A stretch of DNA of 41,477 nucleotides from an uncultured Chromatiaceae bacterium (GTDB taxonomy: Bacteria; Pseudomonadota; Gammaproteobacteria; Enterobacterales; Alteromonadaceae): NCBI GenBank assembly GCA_946482325.1, contig CAMLRA010000019.1, positions 1 through 41,477 on the forward strand. The letters are read 5' to 3'. How positions within the stretch are numbered: position 1 is the first letter of the stretch; every line of letters begins with the position of its first letter. Shown here in pieces: positions 33,297 to 41,477 of the stretch. Below the pieces are notes generated by a model. That model had not been told where the DNA came from and did not search any database. It was given only the letters and a program-made list of their open reading frames with translations. Position numbers and translations under genes: made by a program.

Positions 33297-34288
33297 TACC
33301 ACCCCGATAATTGTTGTTGTACCAGCTGTTGAAACACCCGGATATGACAGGGCGCCGAATTCAGCGCCGGAATATATTGATAATCAGTGCCGCCGGCATG
33401 TAAAAACACTTCTTTATTTTCGACGGCAATTTCTTCCAGTGTTTCCAGGCAATCGGCGGCAAAGGCCGGGCACAGCACCTGCAACTTCTTCACGCCCTGC
33501 GCTGGCAACTGCGTCAGCAATTCGTCGGTATAAGGCTGTAACCATTTTTCTTTCCCCACCCGCGACTGGAAACTGACCAGCACCTGCTCCGAGGTTAAGC
33601 CCAAATCTGCGGCCAGATTTGCGGCAGTTTCGCGGCAATGCCGCTCATAAGGGTCGCCCAGACGGACAAAACGCTCCGGAATGCCATGGAAAGACAACAA
33701 CAATTTGTCAGCCTGACCATGTTGCTGCCAGAACATCTTCACTGAGCCCGCCAATGCTTTGCGATAAATCGCTGTGTGGTGATAGTGTTTGACCAGACGG
33801 ATTTCAGCAATATCACGGCGTTGTTGCTGATACAACGCGATTTGGTCGGATATAGCCGCCGTGGTCGTCGCCGAATATTGCGGATAAAGCGGTATCACTA
33901 CAAAGCGGCTAACGCCCTGTGCGGTCAAATCATCTAACACCGATGCAATGGAAGGCGTGCCATAGGTCATGGCGTAACGCACCTGCACCGGCGTGTCAGT
34001 CAGTTCCAGCCTTTTGGCTAATGCGTCGGTTTGACGTTCCGTAATAACCCGCAGCGGCGAGCCTTGGTCCCACCAAATCGACTGATAGAGTTTAGCAACG
34101 CGACGACCGCGAAAAGGCAGGATAATGCCGCGCAGGATGCATTGCCATAAAATCGCCGGATAGTCGACGACACGTTGGTCAGATAAAAATTGTTTCAGAT
34201 AACGCTGCACCGCCGGTACTGTTGGCTCATCCGGTGTCCCCAGATTGACCAGCACCACGGCGTATTCAGAGGGTGCTCGTTCTAACAT
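33296..34288 (-). CDS. hemH: Ferrochelatase
   Basis: Inserts Fe(II) into protoporphyrin IX, the last step of protohaem synthesis. The 330-residue product has the metal-site His201 in SFHGIPERF, the acidic ETLEEI segment, and the family N-terminus VVLVNLGTPDEP. Adenylate kinase lies upstream as in E. coli, but a terminator and a promoter separate the two, so hemH is read independently. The MAPEG and hydrolase genes follow with overlaps. Confidence 0.96.
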   Translation of the reverse strand: MLERAPSEYAVVLVNLGTPDEPTVPAVQRYLKQFLSDQRVVDYPAILWQCILRGIILPFRGRRVAKLYQSIWWDQGSPLRVITERQTDALAKRLELTDTPVQVRYAMTYGTPSIASVLDDLTAQGVSRFVVIPLYPQYSATTTAAISDQIALYQQQRRDIAEIRLVKHYHHTAIYRKALAGSVKMFWQQHGQADKLLLSFHGIPERFVRLGDPYERHCRETAANLAADLGLTSEQVLVSFQSRVGKEKWLQPYTDELLTQLPAQGVKKLQVLCPAFAADCLETLEEIAVENKEVFLHAGGTDYQYIPALNSAPCHIRVFQQLVQQQLSGW

Positions 34289-34325
34289 GGCATAAACTCT
34301 TGGAAATTATGCGGAATTGGCAGGA

Positions 34326-34353
34326 AGTCTACCATTTTCGCATCAGGCGTAAA
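34326..34353 (-). promoter_or_regulatory. Promoter of the hemH operon
   Basis: TTTACG (34348-34353), 16 bases, and TAGACT (34326-34331) preceded by TGG, an extended -10. It lies about 40 bases ahead of hemH. Confidence 0.6.
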
Positions 34354-34476
34354 CCCAAAAAAACCGTTCAGCGGCAGCGAAAAAAATGCAACAGACCAAG
34401 CGGCGTATGAACAGGGCGGCCATTGCCAGTCATTCTTCTGGCTAAGCAGGCTGCAAAGGTATGACAGACAAAAACA

Positions 34477-34502
34477 ACAAAGCCCACTGTCGTGGGCTTT
34501 GT
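34477..34502 (-). terminator. Terminator of adk
   Basis: Arms ACAAAGCCCAC (34477-34487) and GTGGGCTTTGT (34492-34502) around a 4-base loop; on the minus strand the stem runs into TTGTTGTTTTTG. It begins about 30 bases after the adk stop. Confidence 0.88.
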
Positions 34503-34531
34503 CTCTATTCCGTAATCCTGCGGTACCGGGT

Positions 34532-35212
<681 letters not shown>

Positions 35213-35264
35213 TTATAAGCGCTGGATCTTTACATAATGTCAGTCAGCAGACAAGGAATTTGTC

Positions 35265-35281
35265 GGCTGCTCAGAGCAGCC
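35265..35281. repeat. 17-bp palindrome upstream of adk
   Basis: GGCTGCTC, one central base, GAGCAGCC, 89 bases ahead of the adk start in the 246-base htpG-adk gap. No T run follows on either strand, so it is not a terminator. It is either an operator or a leader hairpin. Candidate adk promoter elements lie between it and the gene (TATAAC near 35215) but none is convincing. Confidence 0.55.
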
Positions 35282-35379
35282 AGCTGCAAGCCGACTTTAG
35301 TACTAACTCCGGTCTGACCGCAGTATGCACAAAAATGCCGGTCAAACACTATTCGACGATAGTTGCACTGCAATTAAAC

Positions 35380-35403
35380 AAAACCCGGCAAAAGCCGGGT
35401 TTT
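35380..35403 (-). terminator. Terminator of htpG
   Basis: Arms AAAACCCGGC (35380-35389) and GCCGGGTTTT (35394-35403) around AAAA; on the minus strand it runs into TTTTGTTTAATT. It is identical in sequence to the sodB terminator read from the other strand. Confidence 0.92.
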
Positions 35404-35422
35404 ATTTGATCAGCGCTGTTGA

Positions 35423-37345
35423 TTATTTCGCCAGCGACATCAGCAAGCTATTTAACCGGGTGACAAAAGTCGCCGGGTTTTTCAGGCTGCCACGTTCAGC
35501 CAGCAGCGCCTGTTCAAACAGCACTTCGACCCATTGTTTAAACTGCGCTTCATCCTGCACGTCCGCAACATGACGCACCAGCTGGTGGTCCGGGTTCAGT
35601 TCGAAAATTGGCTTCACTTCCGGCACTTTCTGGCCAACTGATTCCATCAGTTTGATCATCTGAGTGCTCATATCGAACTCGTCAGTGACCACACATGCCG
35701 GGCTGTCGGTCAAACGATGACTGACTTTAACATCTTTGACCTGGTCGCCCAGCGCGGTTTTAAAACGCTCCGCCACAGCGGCAAATTGTTTTTCCGACTC
35801 TTCCTGGGCTTTTTTGGTGTCTTCGTCGTCCAGTTTGGACAAGTCCAGCCCACCTTTGGCCACTGAACGCAGTTTTTTACCGTCAAATTCAGTCAGATGC
35901 TGCATCAGCCATTCATCGATGCGATCGGATAACAGCAGTACTTCCAGGCCTTTTTTGCGGAACACTTCCAGATGCGGGCTGTGTTTCGCCGCCTCATAGC
36001 TGTCGGCGACGAGGAAATAAATCTCGTCCTGACCTTCTTTCATCCGGCTGACATAGGCTTCTAAGCCAACGCTTTGTGTTGCGCTGTCTTCGTGCGTCGA
36101 TGCAAAGCGCAACAGTTTGGCGATGCTTTCCTTATTGGCATGATCCTCGGCCGGGCCTTCTTTTAATACCTGACCAAATTCAGTCCAGAAGGTCTGATAT
36201 TCGCTTTGATCTTCAGCCTTGGCCATTTTTTCCAGCATTTTCAGCACACGTGAGGTACAACCCTTACGCAGGCTCTGCGTCACTTTGGTGTCCTGCAGAA
36301 TTTCACGCGATACGTTTAGCGGCAGATCGCTGGAATCCAGCACGCCTTTGATAAACCGCAGGTAGCTTGGCATAAACTGTTCAGCGTCATCCATGATAAA
36401 GACACGCTGCACATAAAGTTTCAGGCCGTGGCGGGCGTCGCGGTTCCACAAATCAAACGGTGCTTTTTTCGGCACGTATAACAGACTGGTGTAGTTGGTA
36501 TTGCCTTCAACTTTGTTGTGGCTCCAGCTCAGTGGCTCAGTCCAGTCATGTGAAATGTGTTTGTAAAACTCGGTGTATTCGTCATCACTAACTTCTGATT
36601 TGTCGCGCATCCACAGCGCTGTCGCTTTGTTGACCGCTTTCCAGCTGCCTTCGGTTGCCGCGATGGTCTCGCCGTCTTCTTCCCGCGCTGGTGTGCCCTC
36701 TTCCCACATTTCAACCGGGATGGAGATATGATCAGAATATTTGGTGATAATGCTTTCGACTTTCCACTTGCTTAAAAACTCGGACTCGCCTTCGCGCAGG
36801 TGCAGGATAATGTCGGTCCCGCGGCTGGTTTTGTCCGCAGGAGCCAGGGTGTAATCGCCTTCACCGGCTGATTCCCATTCCACTGCGCTGTCTGGCGTGG
36901 CACCGGCTTTTAACGTGCGCACTGTGACTTTGTCAGCAACGATAAATGCTGAATAAAAGCCGACGCCAAACTGACCGATGAGCTTGGAGTCTTTGCTCTG
37001 GTCGCCGCTTAACTGCGAGAAAAATTCTTTAGTGCCTGATTTGGCAATAGTGCCTAAGTGACTGATCACTTCATCCAGCGTCATACCAATACCGTTGTCA
37101 CTGATAGTGATGGTTTTGGCCGCTTCATCCAGAGTCACGCGGACGCGTAGATCACCGTCATTGCCGTACAGGCTGCTGTCCGATAAGGCCAGAAAACGCA
37201 GCTTGTCAGCGGCGTCAGAAGCGTTGGAAATTAATTCACGCAGGAAAATTTCTTTGTTCGAGTACAAAGAATGGATCATCAGTTGCAGCAACTGTTTGAC
37301 TTCGGCCTGGAAGCCGTGGGTTTGTTTTTGTGTTGTTTCAGTCAT
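35423..37345 (-). CDS. htpG: Chaperone HtpG (bacterial Hsp90)
   Basis: ATP-dependent dimeric chaperone working with DnaK. The 640-residue product has the GHKL ATPase domain at the N-terminus ([49 protein letters not shown]), the middle domain with [19 protein letters not shown] and the C-terminal dimerisation domain. AAAGGAG precedes the ATG. A sigma-32 promoter lies upstream, so it is heat-inducible. It sits between recR and adk as in E. coli. Confidence 0.97.
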   Translation of the reverse strand: MTETTQKQTHGFQAEVKQLLQLMIHSLYSNKEIFLRELISNASDAADKLRFLALSDSSLYGNDGDLRVRVTLDEAAKTITISDNGIGMTLDEVISHLGTIAKSGTKEFFSQLSGDQSKDSKLIGQFGVGFYSAFIVADKVTVRTLKAGATPDSAVEWESAGEGDYTLAPADKTSRGTDIILHLREGESEFLSKWKVESIITKYSDHISIPVEMWEEGTPAREEDGETIAATEGSWKAVNKATALWMRDKSEVSDDEYTEFYKHISHDWTEPLSWSHNKVEGNTNYTSLLYVPKKAPFDLWNRDARHGLKLYVQRVFIMDDAEQFMPSYLRFIKGVLDSSDLPLNVSREILQDTKVTQSLRKGCTSRVLKMLEKMAKAEDQSEYQTFWTEFGQVLKEGPAEDHANKESIAKLLRFASTHEDSATQSVGLEAYVSRMKEGQDEIYFLVADSYEAAKHSPHLEVFRKKGLEVLLLSDRIDEWLMQHLTEFDGKKLRSVAKGGLDLSKLDDEDTKKAQEESEKQFAAVAERFKTALGDQVKDVKVSHRLTDSPACVVTDEFDMSTQMIKLMESVGQKVPEVKPIFELNPDHQLVRHVADVQDEAQFKQWVEVLFEQALLAERGSLKNPATFVTRLNSLLMSLAK

Positions 37346-37432
37346 CTACCGCTCCTTTCACACTCAATTCTTCGGCCTGGCACTGGCAAAGGCGAACGCC
37401 ATGCAGCAGTGAGCCTGTTCATTCGGCTTCAG

Positions 37433-37460
37433 ATATGAGGTCGGGGGATTTTTTTTCAAG
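37433..37460 (-). promoter_or_regulatory. sigma-32 (RpoH) promoter of htpG
   Basis: On the minus strand CTTGAAA (37454-37460), 13 bases, and CCTCATAT (37433-37440). Both elements match the heat-shock consensus closely, 87 bases ahead of htpG. Confidence 0.82.
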
Positions 37461-37540
37461 GGCTCTGAATGACAAGGCCTGACAGCAGAGGATGAACTAT
37501 TGGCCAGCCCACGGACGGCGACAACGAGTTGGGCAAGGGT

Positions 37541-38143
37541 TTAAAAGGGTTTGCGGCCGCTTAGCGCATAAGACAAGGTGCTGCCGTCGAGATATTCCAG
37601 TTCACCGCCAACCGGCATACCCTGCGCCAGACGCGACACCTGAATGTGGTGTTTGCGGCACAGTTCGGCGATATAAAATGCGGTTGCTTCACCTTCAACC
37701 GTCGGATTAGTCGCCAGGATCACTTCTTCAATTTTTCCTTGTACCAGTTGTTGTGACAAAGCATCTAAGCCTAGTTCAGCGGGTCCGACACCATCCAGCG
37801 GCGACAGCTGGCCACGTAAGACAAAATAACGACCGGCGAATAAACCGGTTTGTTCGATGGCAAAGAGATCTGCGGCGCTCGCGACGATACAAAGCACAGA
37901 ACTCTGGCCGCGAATCGGATGGGCGCAAATCTGGCAGATCTGGCCCTCGCAAAAAGTCCGGCAACGCTGACAATGCCCGACTTTACTCATGGCCGCCTGC
38001 AGCGCATCCGCCAACTGCAGGCCGGCTTCGCGATTGCGTTCGAGCAACTGATAGGCCATCCGCTGCGCTGATTTTGGCCCGACCGATGGCAGGACCCGTA
38101 ACGCATCAATCAGCTTTTGCACCAGCGGCGTATGTTTACCCAT
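37541..38143 (-). CDS. recR: Recombination mediator protein RecR
   Basis: Acts with RecO (and RecF) to load RecA on SSB-coated gaps. The 200-residue product (E. coli 201) has an N-terminal helix-hairpin-helix ([18 protein letters not shown]), a C4 zinc finger (Cys58, Cys61, Cys70, Cys73) and a Toprim domain. GAGGTGATTG precedes the ATG at 38143; a TTG one codon earlier is not preferred. ybaB lies 23 bases upstream in one operon. Confidence 0.96.
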   Translation of the reverse strand: MGKHTPLVQKLIDALRVLPSVGPKSAQRMAYQLLERNREAGLQLADALQAAMSKVGHCQRCRTFCEGQICQICAHPIRGQSSVLCIVASAADLFAIEQTGLFAGRYFVLRGQLSPLDGVGPAELGLDALSQQLVQGKIEEVILATNPTVEGEATAFYIAELCRKHHIQVSRLAQGMPVGGELEYLDGSTLSYALSGRKPF

Positions 38144-38166
38144 CAATCACCTCAGCCCGCAACTGC

Positions 38167-38493
38167 TTAGAACGGCATTTTAAAGCCTGGTGGTAACTGC
38201 ATACCGCCGGTAACAGAGGCCATCCGCTCTTTGCTGGTTTCTTCCACGCGGCGCACTGCATCGTTAATGGCTGCAGCGATCAAATCTTCCAGCATTTCTT
38301 TGTCGTCGGCCATCAGGCTATCGTCGATGCTGATGCGGCGCACATTGTGATTGCCTGTCATTGTGACTTTCACCATGCCGGCACCGGCTTCACCGGTCAC
38401 TTCCAGCCGGGCGATTTCTTCCTGCGCACGCTGCATTTTTTCCTGCATCGCCTGCGCCTGTTTCATGATGTTACCCATGCCACCTTTAAACAT
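38167..38493 (-). CDS. ybaB: YbaB/EbfC family nucleoid-associated protein
   Basis: A 108-residue DNA-binding dimer. It starts [21 protein letters not shown], a long amphipathic helix, followed by the family motif [17 protein letters not shown]. The homologue in Borrelia (EbfC) binds DNA. It lies between dnaX and recR as in most gammaproteobacteria. Confidence 0.95.
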   Translation of the reverse strand: MFKGGMGNIMKQAQAMQEKMQRAQEEIARLEVTGEAGAGMVKVTMTGNHNVRRISIDDSLMADDKEMLEDLIAAAINDAVRRVEETSKERMASVTGGMQLPPGFKMPF

Positions 38494-38529
38494 AATCTGT
38501 ACTCTCAGCTGTATTGATAATGGCGGCCA

Positions 38530-38557
38530 AGATAATCACAAAGCCGCAAAATTACAA
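38530..38557 (-). promoter_or_regulatory. Putative promoter of ybaB-recR
   Basis: TTGTAA (38552-38557), 16 bases, and TTATCT (38530-38535) preceded by TGA, on the minus strand between dnaX and ybaB. No terminator lies in this 98-base gap, so dnaX readthrough is also likely. Confidence 0.5.
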
Positions 38558-38591
38558 GATTTCGCCTGTGCGCAAAACACAGACTGTTGAA

Positions 38592-40970
38592 TTAAAATAC
38601 TTCCAGGCTGTCCGGCAGCCATTCACCGCCAAAATCCTGCATAATGCTGCACAGTGCCGGATCCTGCTGTAACAGCTGATGCACATAACGCCGCCGCGCC
38701 GCATCAATGCGTTGCTGCAGCGCCTGCGGACTGGCCGGCACTTCGTCAACAAAATCAACCTGCACACTAAGCGGCTGGCCAAAAGATTCTGACAGCACCG
38801 CCTGTAGTTGGGCTCTGTTACGCTCTGAATCCAGATGTTTTTGTGTTGCGCTGACCTGCAGCACTAATTGATCTTCCGTCAGCTGCATGCTGCTGTGCAG
38901 TAAAAATAACCGCATCAGGCCGCCGATGCGTAAACTGTCGATACGCTGTGCCCAGGCGTCGACCTGACTGCTGCTGCGTACGGCAAAATTACCAGCGTGG
39001 ATTTCGCCATCAAAACGAAGATCGGCATCGTGCGTCGCGACAGTTTCTACTTCGGCGATGGCTTCACTGGCAAAATCGACGTTGTCCGGCTCGTCCGGTA
39101 TAGCCAGACTTTCCAGCAAAGCGTGACGGATGGGTTGCACCGCCGGGCTATATTCCTCTTGCCACTGCCAGTGCTCAGTACCCTGTGTCAATTCGGTGCT
39201 GTCCGCCGGATCTGTTTCTTCATCAGTGACGGTTACGCTGAGCAATGCAGCAGGCTGAGGCTCTTCATCATCCATCAGTTCAACTGCATTTACAGGTTCG
39301 GGGTCAAGCGATGCCGGAGTCGTTGCCGGCAAATCCTCCCAAGGCGGAACCTCCGCAGGCGTGACAGCAGTTTGGCTGTCTGCTGCCGGCGCTGGTCTTG
39401 CGGTGAGGATTGCCTCTGGACGCGCTGAGGTTAAAGGCTCAGCAGTGACCACTGCGGGTTCCGGGATAGCCGGAACCGAGCTCGCTCTGGGCGGTAATGT
39501 CACAGGCGCCTGCTGGCGCTCAGACTTTTTTGGTTCGTTCGAAACCGTGCGTTGTAAACCACGGCGCGCCAGAATACTGGCGGTGACTGAATCGATGCCG
39601 CTGTCTGGTTCTGCCACAGCGACCGGTTCCGCCGCAAGCGGAGTTGGCTGTGTCACTACAGCAGCTGGGGTGAGCGCCGGTTCAGGCTGATGTGGTGCGA
39701 CTTGCTGCTGCGGTGCCGGTTCAGGCTGTAACTGAGCGACATGTAGCTGCGGCACAGCTGCAGGCTCAGGCGCAGCCGATGCCTGCTCTGCGGCTGGTGT
39801 CAGCTGAGGTGCCGGTGAGGAAACAGCCAATGCCGCTGATAGCGCCGCGGCGCGCCCGGCGCTGACTTCCGGCGCAGCCCCCGCTTTGGCCGGCACAAAA
39901 GCAATAGCGCGTAATAACGCCATTTCCAGGCCAATGCGTGGCTCTGGCGCGTAGGGCAAATCACGTTTGCCGGATAACAATAACTGGTAATACAGCTGGA
40001 TTGCTTCCGGCGCATGCGTTTTAGCGACAGCGCGAACAAAAGCCGATTCAGTCAAAGCGAGCTCAGAAGCACTGAGCTGATACTGTGATAACGCCGCCAG
40101 ATGCAGCAGCGACAACATGTCATCCAACACCGCCTGAAAATGGCTATGGCTGCTGACGAGTTGCTGCAAATGGGCCTGCATCGAGGCTAAATCCCGGTTC
40201 AGCACATCCTGCAGCAGAATTTCGGCCCAGCTTTGCTCCAAAAACCCGAGCATTTCGCGCACAGCACCGAGGCGAATATCGCCATTGGTCTGAGCGATGG
40301 CCTGGTCCGTCAGACTCAGCGAATCACGCAAACTGCCTTTGGCGGCGCGCGCCAGCAAAGCGAGCGCATCTTCTTCTGCAGCTATGCCTTCCTGGCTCAG
40401 AATAAAGCTTAAGTGCTGCTTGATCTGGCTTTGTGATAAGGCTTTTAAACTGAACTGCAAACAACGCGACAACACTGTAATTGGCAGCTTTTGCGGATCT
40501 GTCGTCGCCAGCAAAAACTTCACATGCGGCGGCGGTTCTTCCAGGGTTTTTAGCAGCGCATTAAAACTGTGTTTGGACAGCATGTGCACTTCATCGATGA
40601 GATAAACCTTATAACGACCGCGGGTCGGCGCGTATTGCACGTTGTCCAGCAGGTCGCGGGTATCCTCGACTTTGGTGCGGCTTGCCGCGTCAATTTCCAT
40701 TAAATCAACGAAAAAGCCTTTGTCGATTTCGGTGCAGGCACTGCAAATGCCACAAGGCGTCGCAGTGACGCCTTGTTCGCAGTTCAGGCTTTTGGCAAAG
40801 ATGCGGGCTATGGTGGTTTTACCCACGCCGCGGGTGCCGGTAAACAAATAAGCATGGTGCAGACGGTTTTGGGTTAGCGCGTGTGTCAGGGCAGTTTTGA
40901 CATGCTCTTGCCCCACCAGCTGACCAAAATTCTGTGGCCGCCATTTACGCGCCAGCACCTGATAACTCAT
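38592..40970 (-). CDS. dnaX: DNA polymerase III subunit tau (and gamma by frameshifting)
   Basis: Clamp-loader ATPase and organiser of the replisome. The 792-residue product has the P-loop GTRGVGKTT (45-53), four zinc cysteines (CEQGVTATPCGICSAC), the DExx box IDEVHML and the SRC motif VLSRCLQFSL. Then come a long Pro/Ala/Glu-rich linker (about 375-600) and the C-terminal tau domain that contacts DnaB and the polymerase. It is longer than E. coli tau (643), mainly in the linker. A frameshift signal at codons 481-482 would give a 483-residue gamma form. AAGGTG precedes the ATG. Confidence 0.96.
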   Translation of the reverse strand: MSYQVLARKWRPQNFGQLVGQEHVKTALTHALTQNRLHHAYLFTGTRGVGKTTIARIFAKSLNCEQGVTATPCGICSACTEIDKGFFVDLMEIDAASRTKVEDTRDLLDNVQYAPTRGRYKVYLIDEVHMLSKHSFNALLKTLEEPPPHVKFLLATTDPQKLPITVLSRCLQFSLKALSQSQIKQHLSFILSQEGIAAEEDALALLARAAKGSLRDSLSLTDQAIAQTNGDIRLGAVREMLGFLEQSWAEILLQDVLNRDLASMQAHLQQLVSSHSHFQAVLDDMLSLLHLAALSQYQLSASELALTESAFVRAVAKTHAPEAIQLYYQLLLSGKRDLPYAPEPRIGLEMALLRAIAFVPAKAGAAPEVSAGRAAALSAALAVSSPAPQLTPAAEQASAAPEPAAVPQLHVAQLQPEPAPQQQVAPHQPEPALTPAAVVTQPTPLAAEPVAVAEPDSGIDSVTASILARRGLQRTVSNEPKKSERQQAPVTLPPRASSVPAIPEPAVVTAEPLTSARPEAILTARPAPAADSQTAVTPAEVPPWEDLPATTPASLDPEPVNAVELMDDEEPQPAALLSVTVTDEETDPADSTELTQGTEHWQWQEEYSPAVQPIRHALLESLAIPDEPDNVDFASEAIAEVETVATHDADLRFDGEIHAGNFAVRSSSQVDAWAQRIDSLRIGGLMRLFLLHSSMQLTEDQLVLQVSATQKHLDSERNRAQLQAVLSESFGQPLSVQVDFVDEVPASPQALQQRIDAARRRYVHQLLQQDPALCSIMQDFGGEWLPDSLEVF
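39506..39531 (-). promoter_or_regulatory. Programmed -1 ribosomal frameshift site in dnaX
   Basis: On the minus strand the heptamer A-AAA-AAG (39525-39531) is in the correct phase (codons AAA 481, AAG 482). After slipping back one base the next codons are GTC and TGA, so the product ends after one extra Val. A GCGCC-AGCA-GGCGC hairpin (39506-39519) starts 5 bases downstream, the spacing of known stimulators. I see no upstream Shine-Dalgarno-like stimulator. Confidence 0.8.
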
Positions 40971-41023
40971 TTGTTCACCTTGTCGGAAATTGCGCCGGCA
41001 TTACGCCCGGAGTCTGGCCGGAT

Positions 41024-41477
41024 TTAATGGCCCGGAAAATCAACCAGGCTGTGGATGGTTAAGCCCAGTGCTTCCAGCCGCTGCTGGCCACCTAAATCTG
41101 GCAGATTGACCACAAAAGTCGCGTCTGCGACCTGACCACCTAAACGACGCACCAGTTTGGTTGTGGCATCAATAGTACCACCAGTCGCCAATAAATCGTC
41201 AACTAACAGGACTTTATCTTCTGCACTAATCGCATCAAGATGAATCTCCAGCGTGTCCTGGCCATATTCCAGCTGGTAACTTTCCGCAATCGTTTCACGC
41301 GGCAGTTTGCCAGGTTTACGCACAGGTACAAAGGCAACACCCATGGCATAAGCCAGTGGCGCACCAAAAATAAAACCACGTGATTCAGTACCGACAATTT
41401 TAGTGATGCCATGGCCACTGTAATGTTGTTTCAGGTGATCAATCACGGCCGCAAAAGCAGCGCCATCCTGCATCAGC
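41024..41477 (-). CDS. apt: Adenine phosphoribosyltransferase, N-terminus outside window
   Basis: Purine salvage enzyme making AMP from adenine and PRPP. About 150 C-terminal residues are present out of roughly 180; the start lies beyond the window end. The PRPP-binding [28 protein letters not shown] and [13 protein letters not shown] segments identify it against E. coli Apt. It lies 53 bases upstream of dnaX, in the same direction, with no terminator between them. This is the apt-dnaX order known from E. coli. Confidence 0.95.
   Translation of the reverse strand, partial: LMQDGAAFAAVIDHLKQHYSGHGITKIVGTESRGFIFGAPLAYAMGVAFVPVRKPGKLPRETIAESYQLEYGQDTLEIHLDAISAEDKVLLVDDLLATGGTIDATTKLVRRLGGQVADATFVVNLPDLGGQQRLEALGLTIHSLVDFPGH

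Overview
The window is a compact, chromosomal core-genome segment of a gammaproteobacterium. Gene content (miaE, motY beside rnt, fimV/hubP, prkA-yeaH-spoVR, active asd beside pdxB and fimV) and protein similarity recalled from known families point to an Alteromonadales/Chromatiaceae-type marine or freshwater bacterium, for example a Rheinheimera-like genus. The genus is inference; no search was run. I see no transposase, phage gene, CRISPR array, toxin-antitoxin pair or compositional island.

Layout. (1) 1-5.5 kb: 5' part of a tRNA-Pro gene with its promoter, folD, convergent cysS, then ppiB-lpxH-miaE and a Yip1-type membrane protein. (2) 5.5-18.6 kb: a long leftward block, fabB, pdxB-asd, fimV, truA, accD-folC-dedD, cvpA-purF, the conserved Pseudomonas/Shewanella-type neighbourhood linking vitamin B6, lysine/threonine precursor, polar-landmark, tRNA-modification, fatty-acid, folate and purine functions. 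(3) 18.6-23.7 kb: mnmC divergent from fabB, motY divergent from rnt, grxD, sodB. (4) 23.9-28.7 kb: the prkA-yeaH-spoVR stress operon. (5) 28.7-32.1 kb: a two-gene signalling unit (receiver-CheC fusion plus PAS-GGDEF), an exported thiol peroxidase and an Hsp20. (6) 32.2-41.5 kb: a leftward run of apt, dnaX, ybaB, recR, htpG, adk, hemH, a MAPEG protein and an alpha/beta hydrolase; apt to hemH is the same order as in E. coli.

The best regulatory signals are: a FabR-like palindrome abutting a FadR-like half site over the fabB promoter; sigma-32 promoters ahead of htpG and hsp20, the latter followed by a structured leader resembling a ROSE RNA thermometer; a dnaX A-AAA-AAG slippery heptamer followed by an immediate -1 frame stop and a GC hairpin; and several symmetrical bidirectional terminators between convergent genes.

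I found no clearly undescribed multi-gene system. The least routine items are the receiver-CheC/GGDEF pair, the periplasmic form of Tpx, the possible hsp20 thermometer and the hemH-MAPEG-hydrolase overlapping operon. Start sites were chosen from ribosome binding sites and family lengths; promoters were read by eye and are less certain than the genes.
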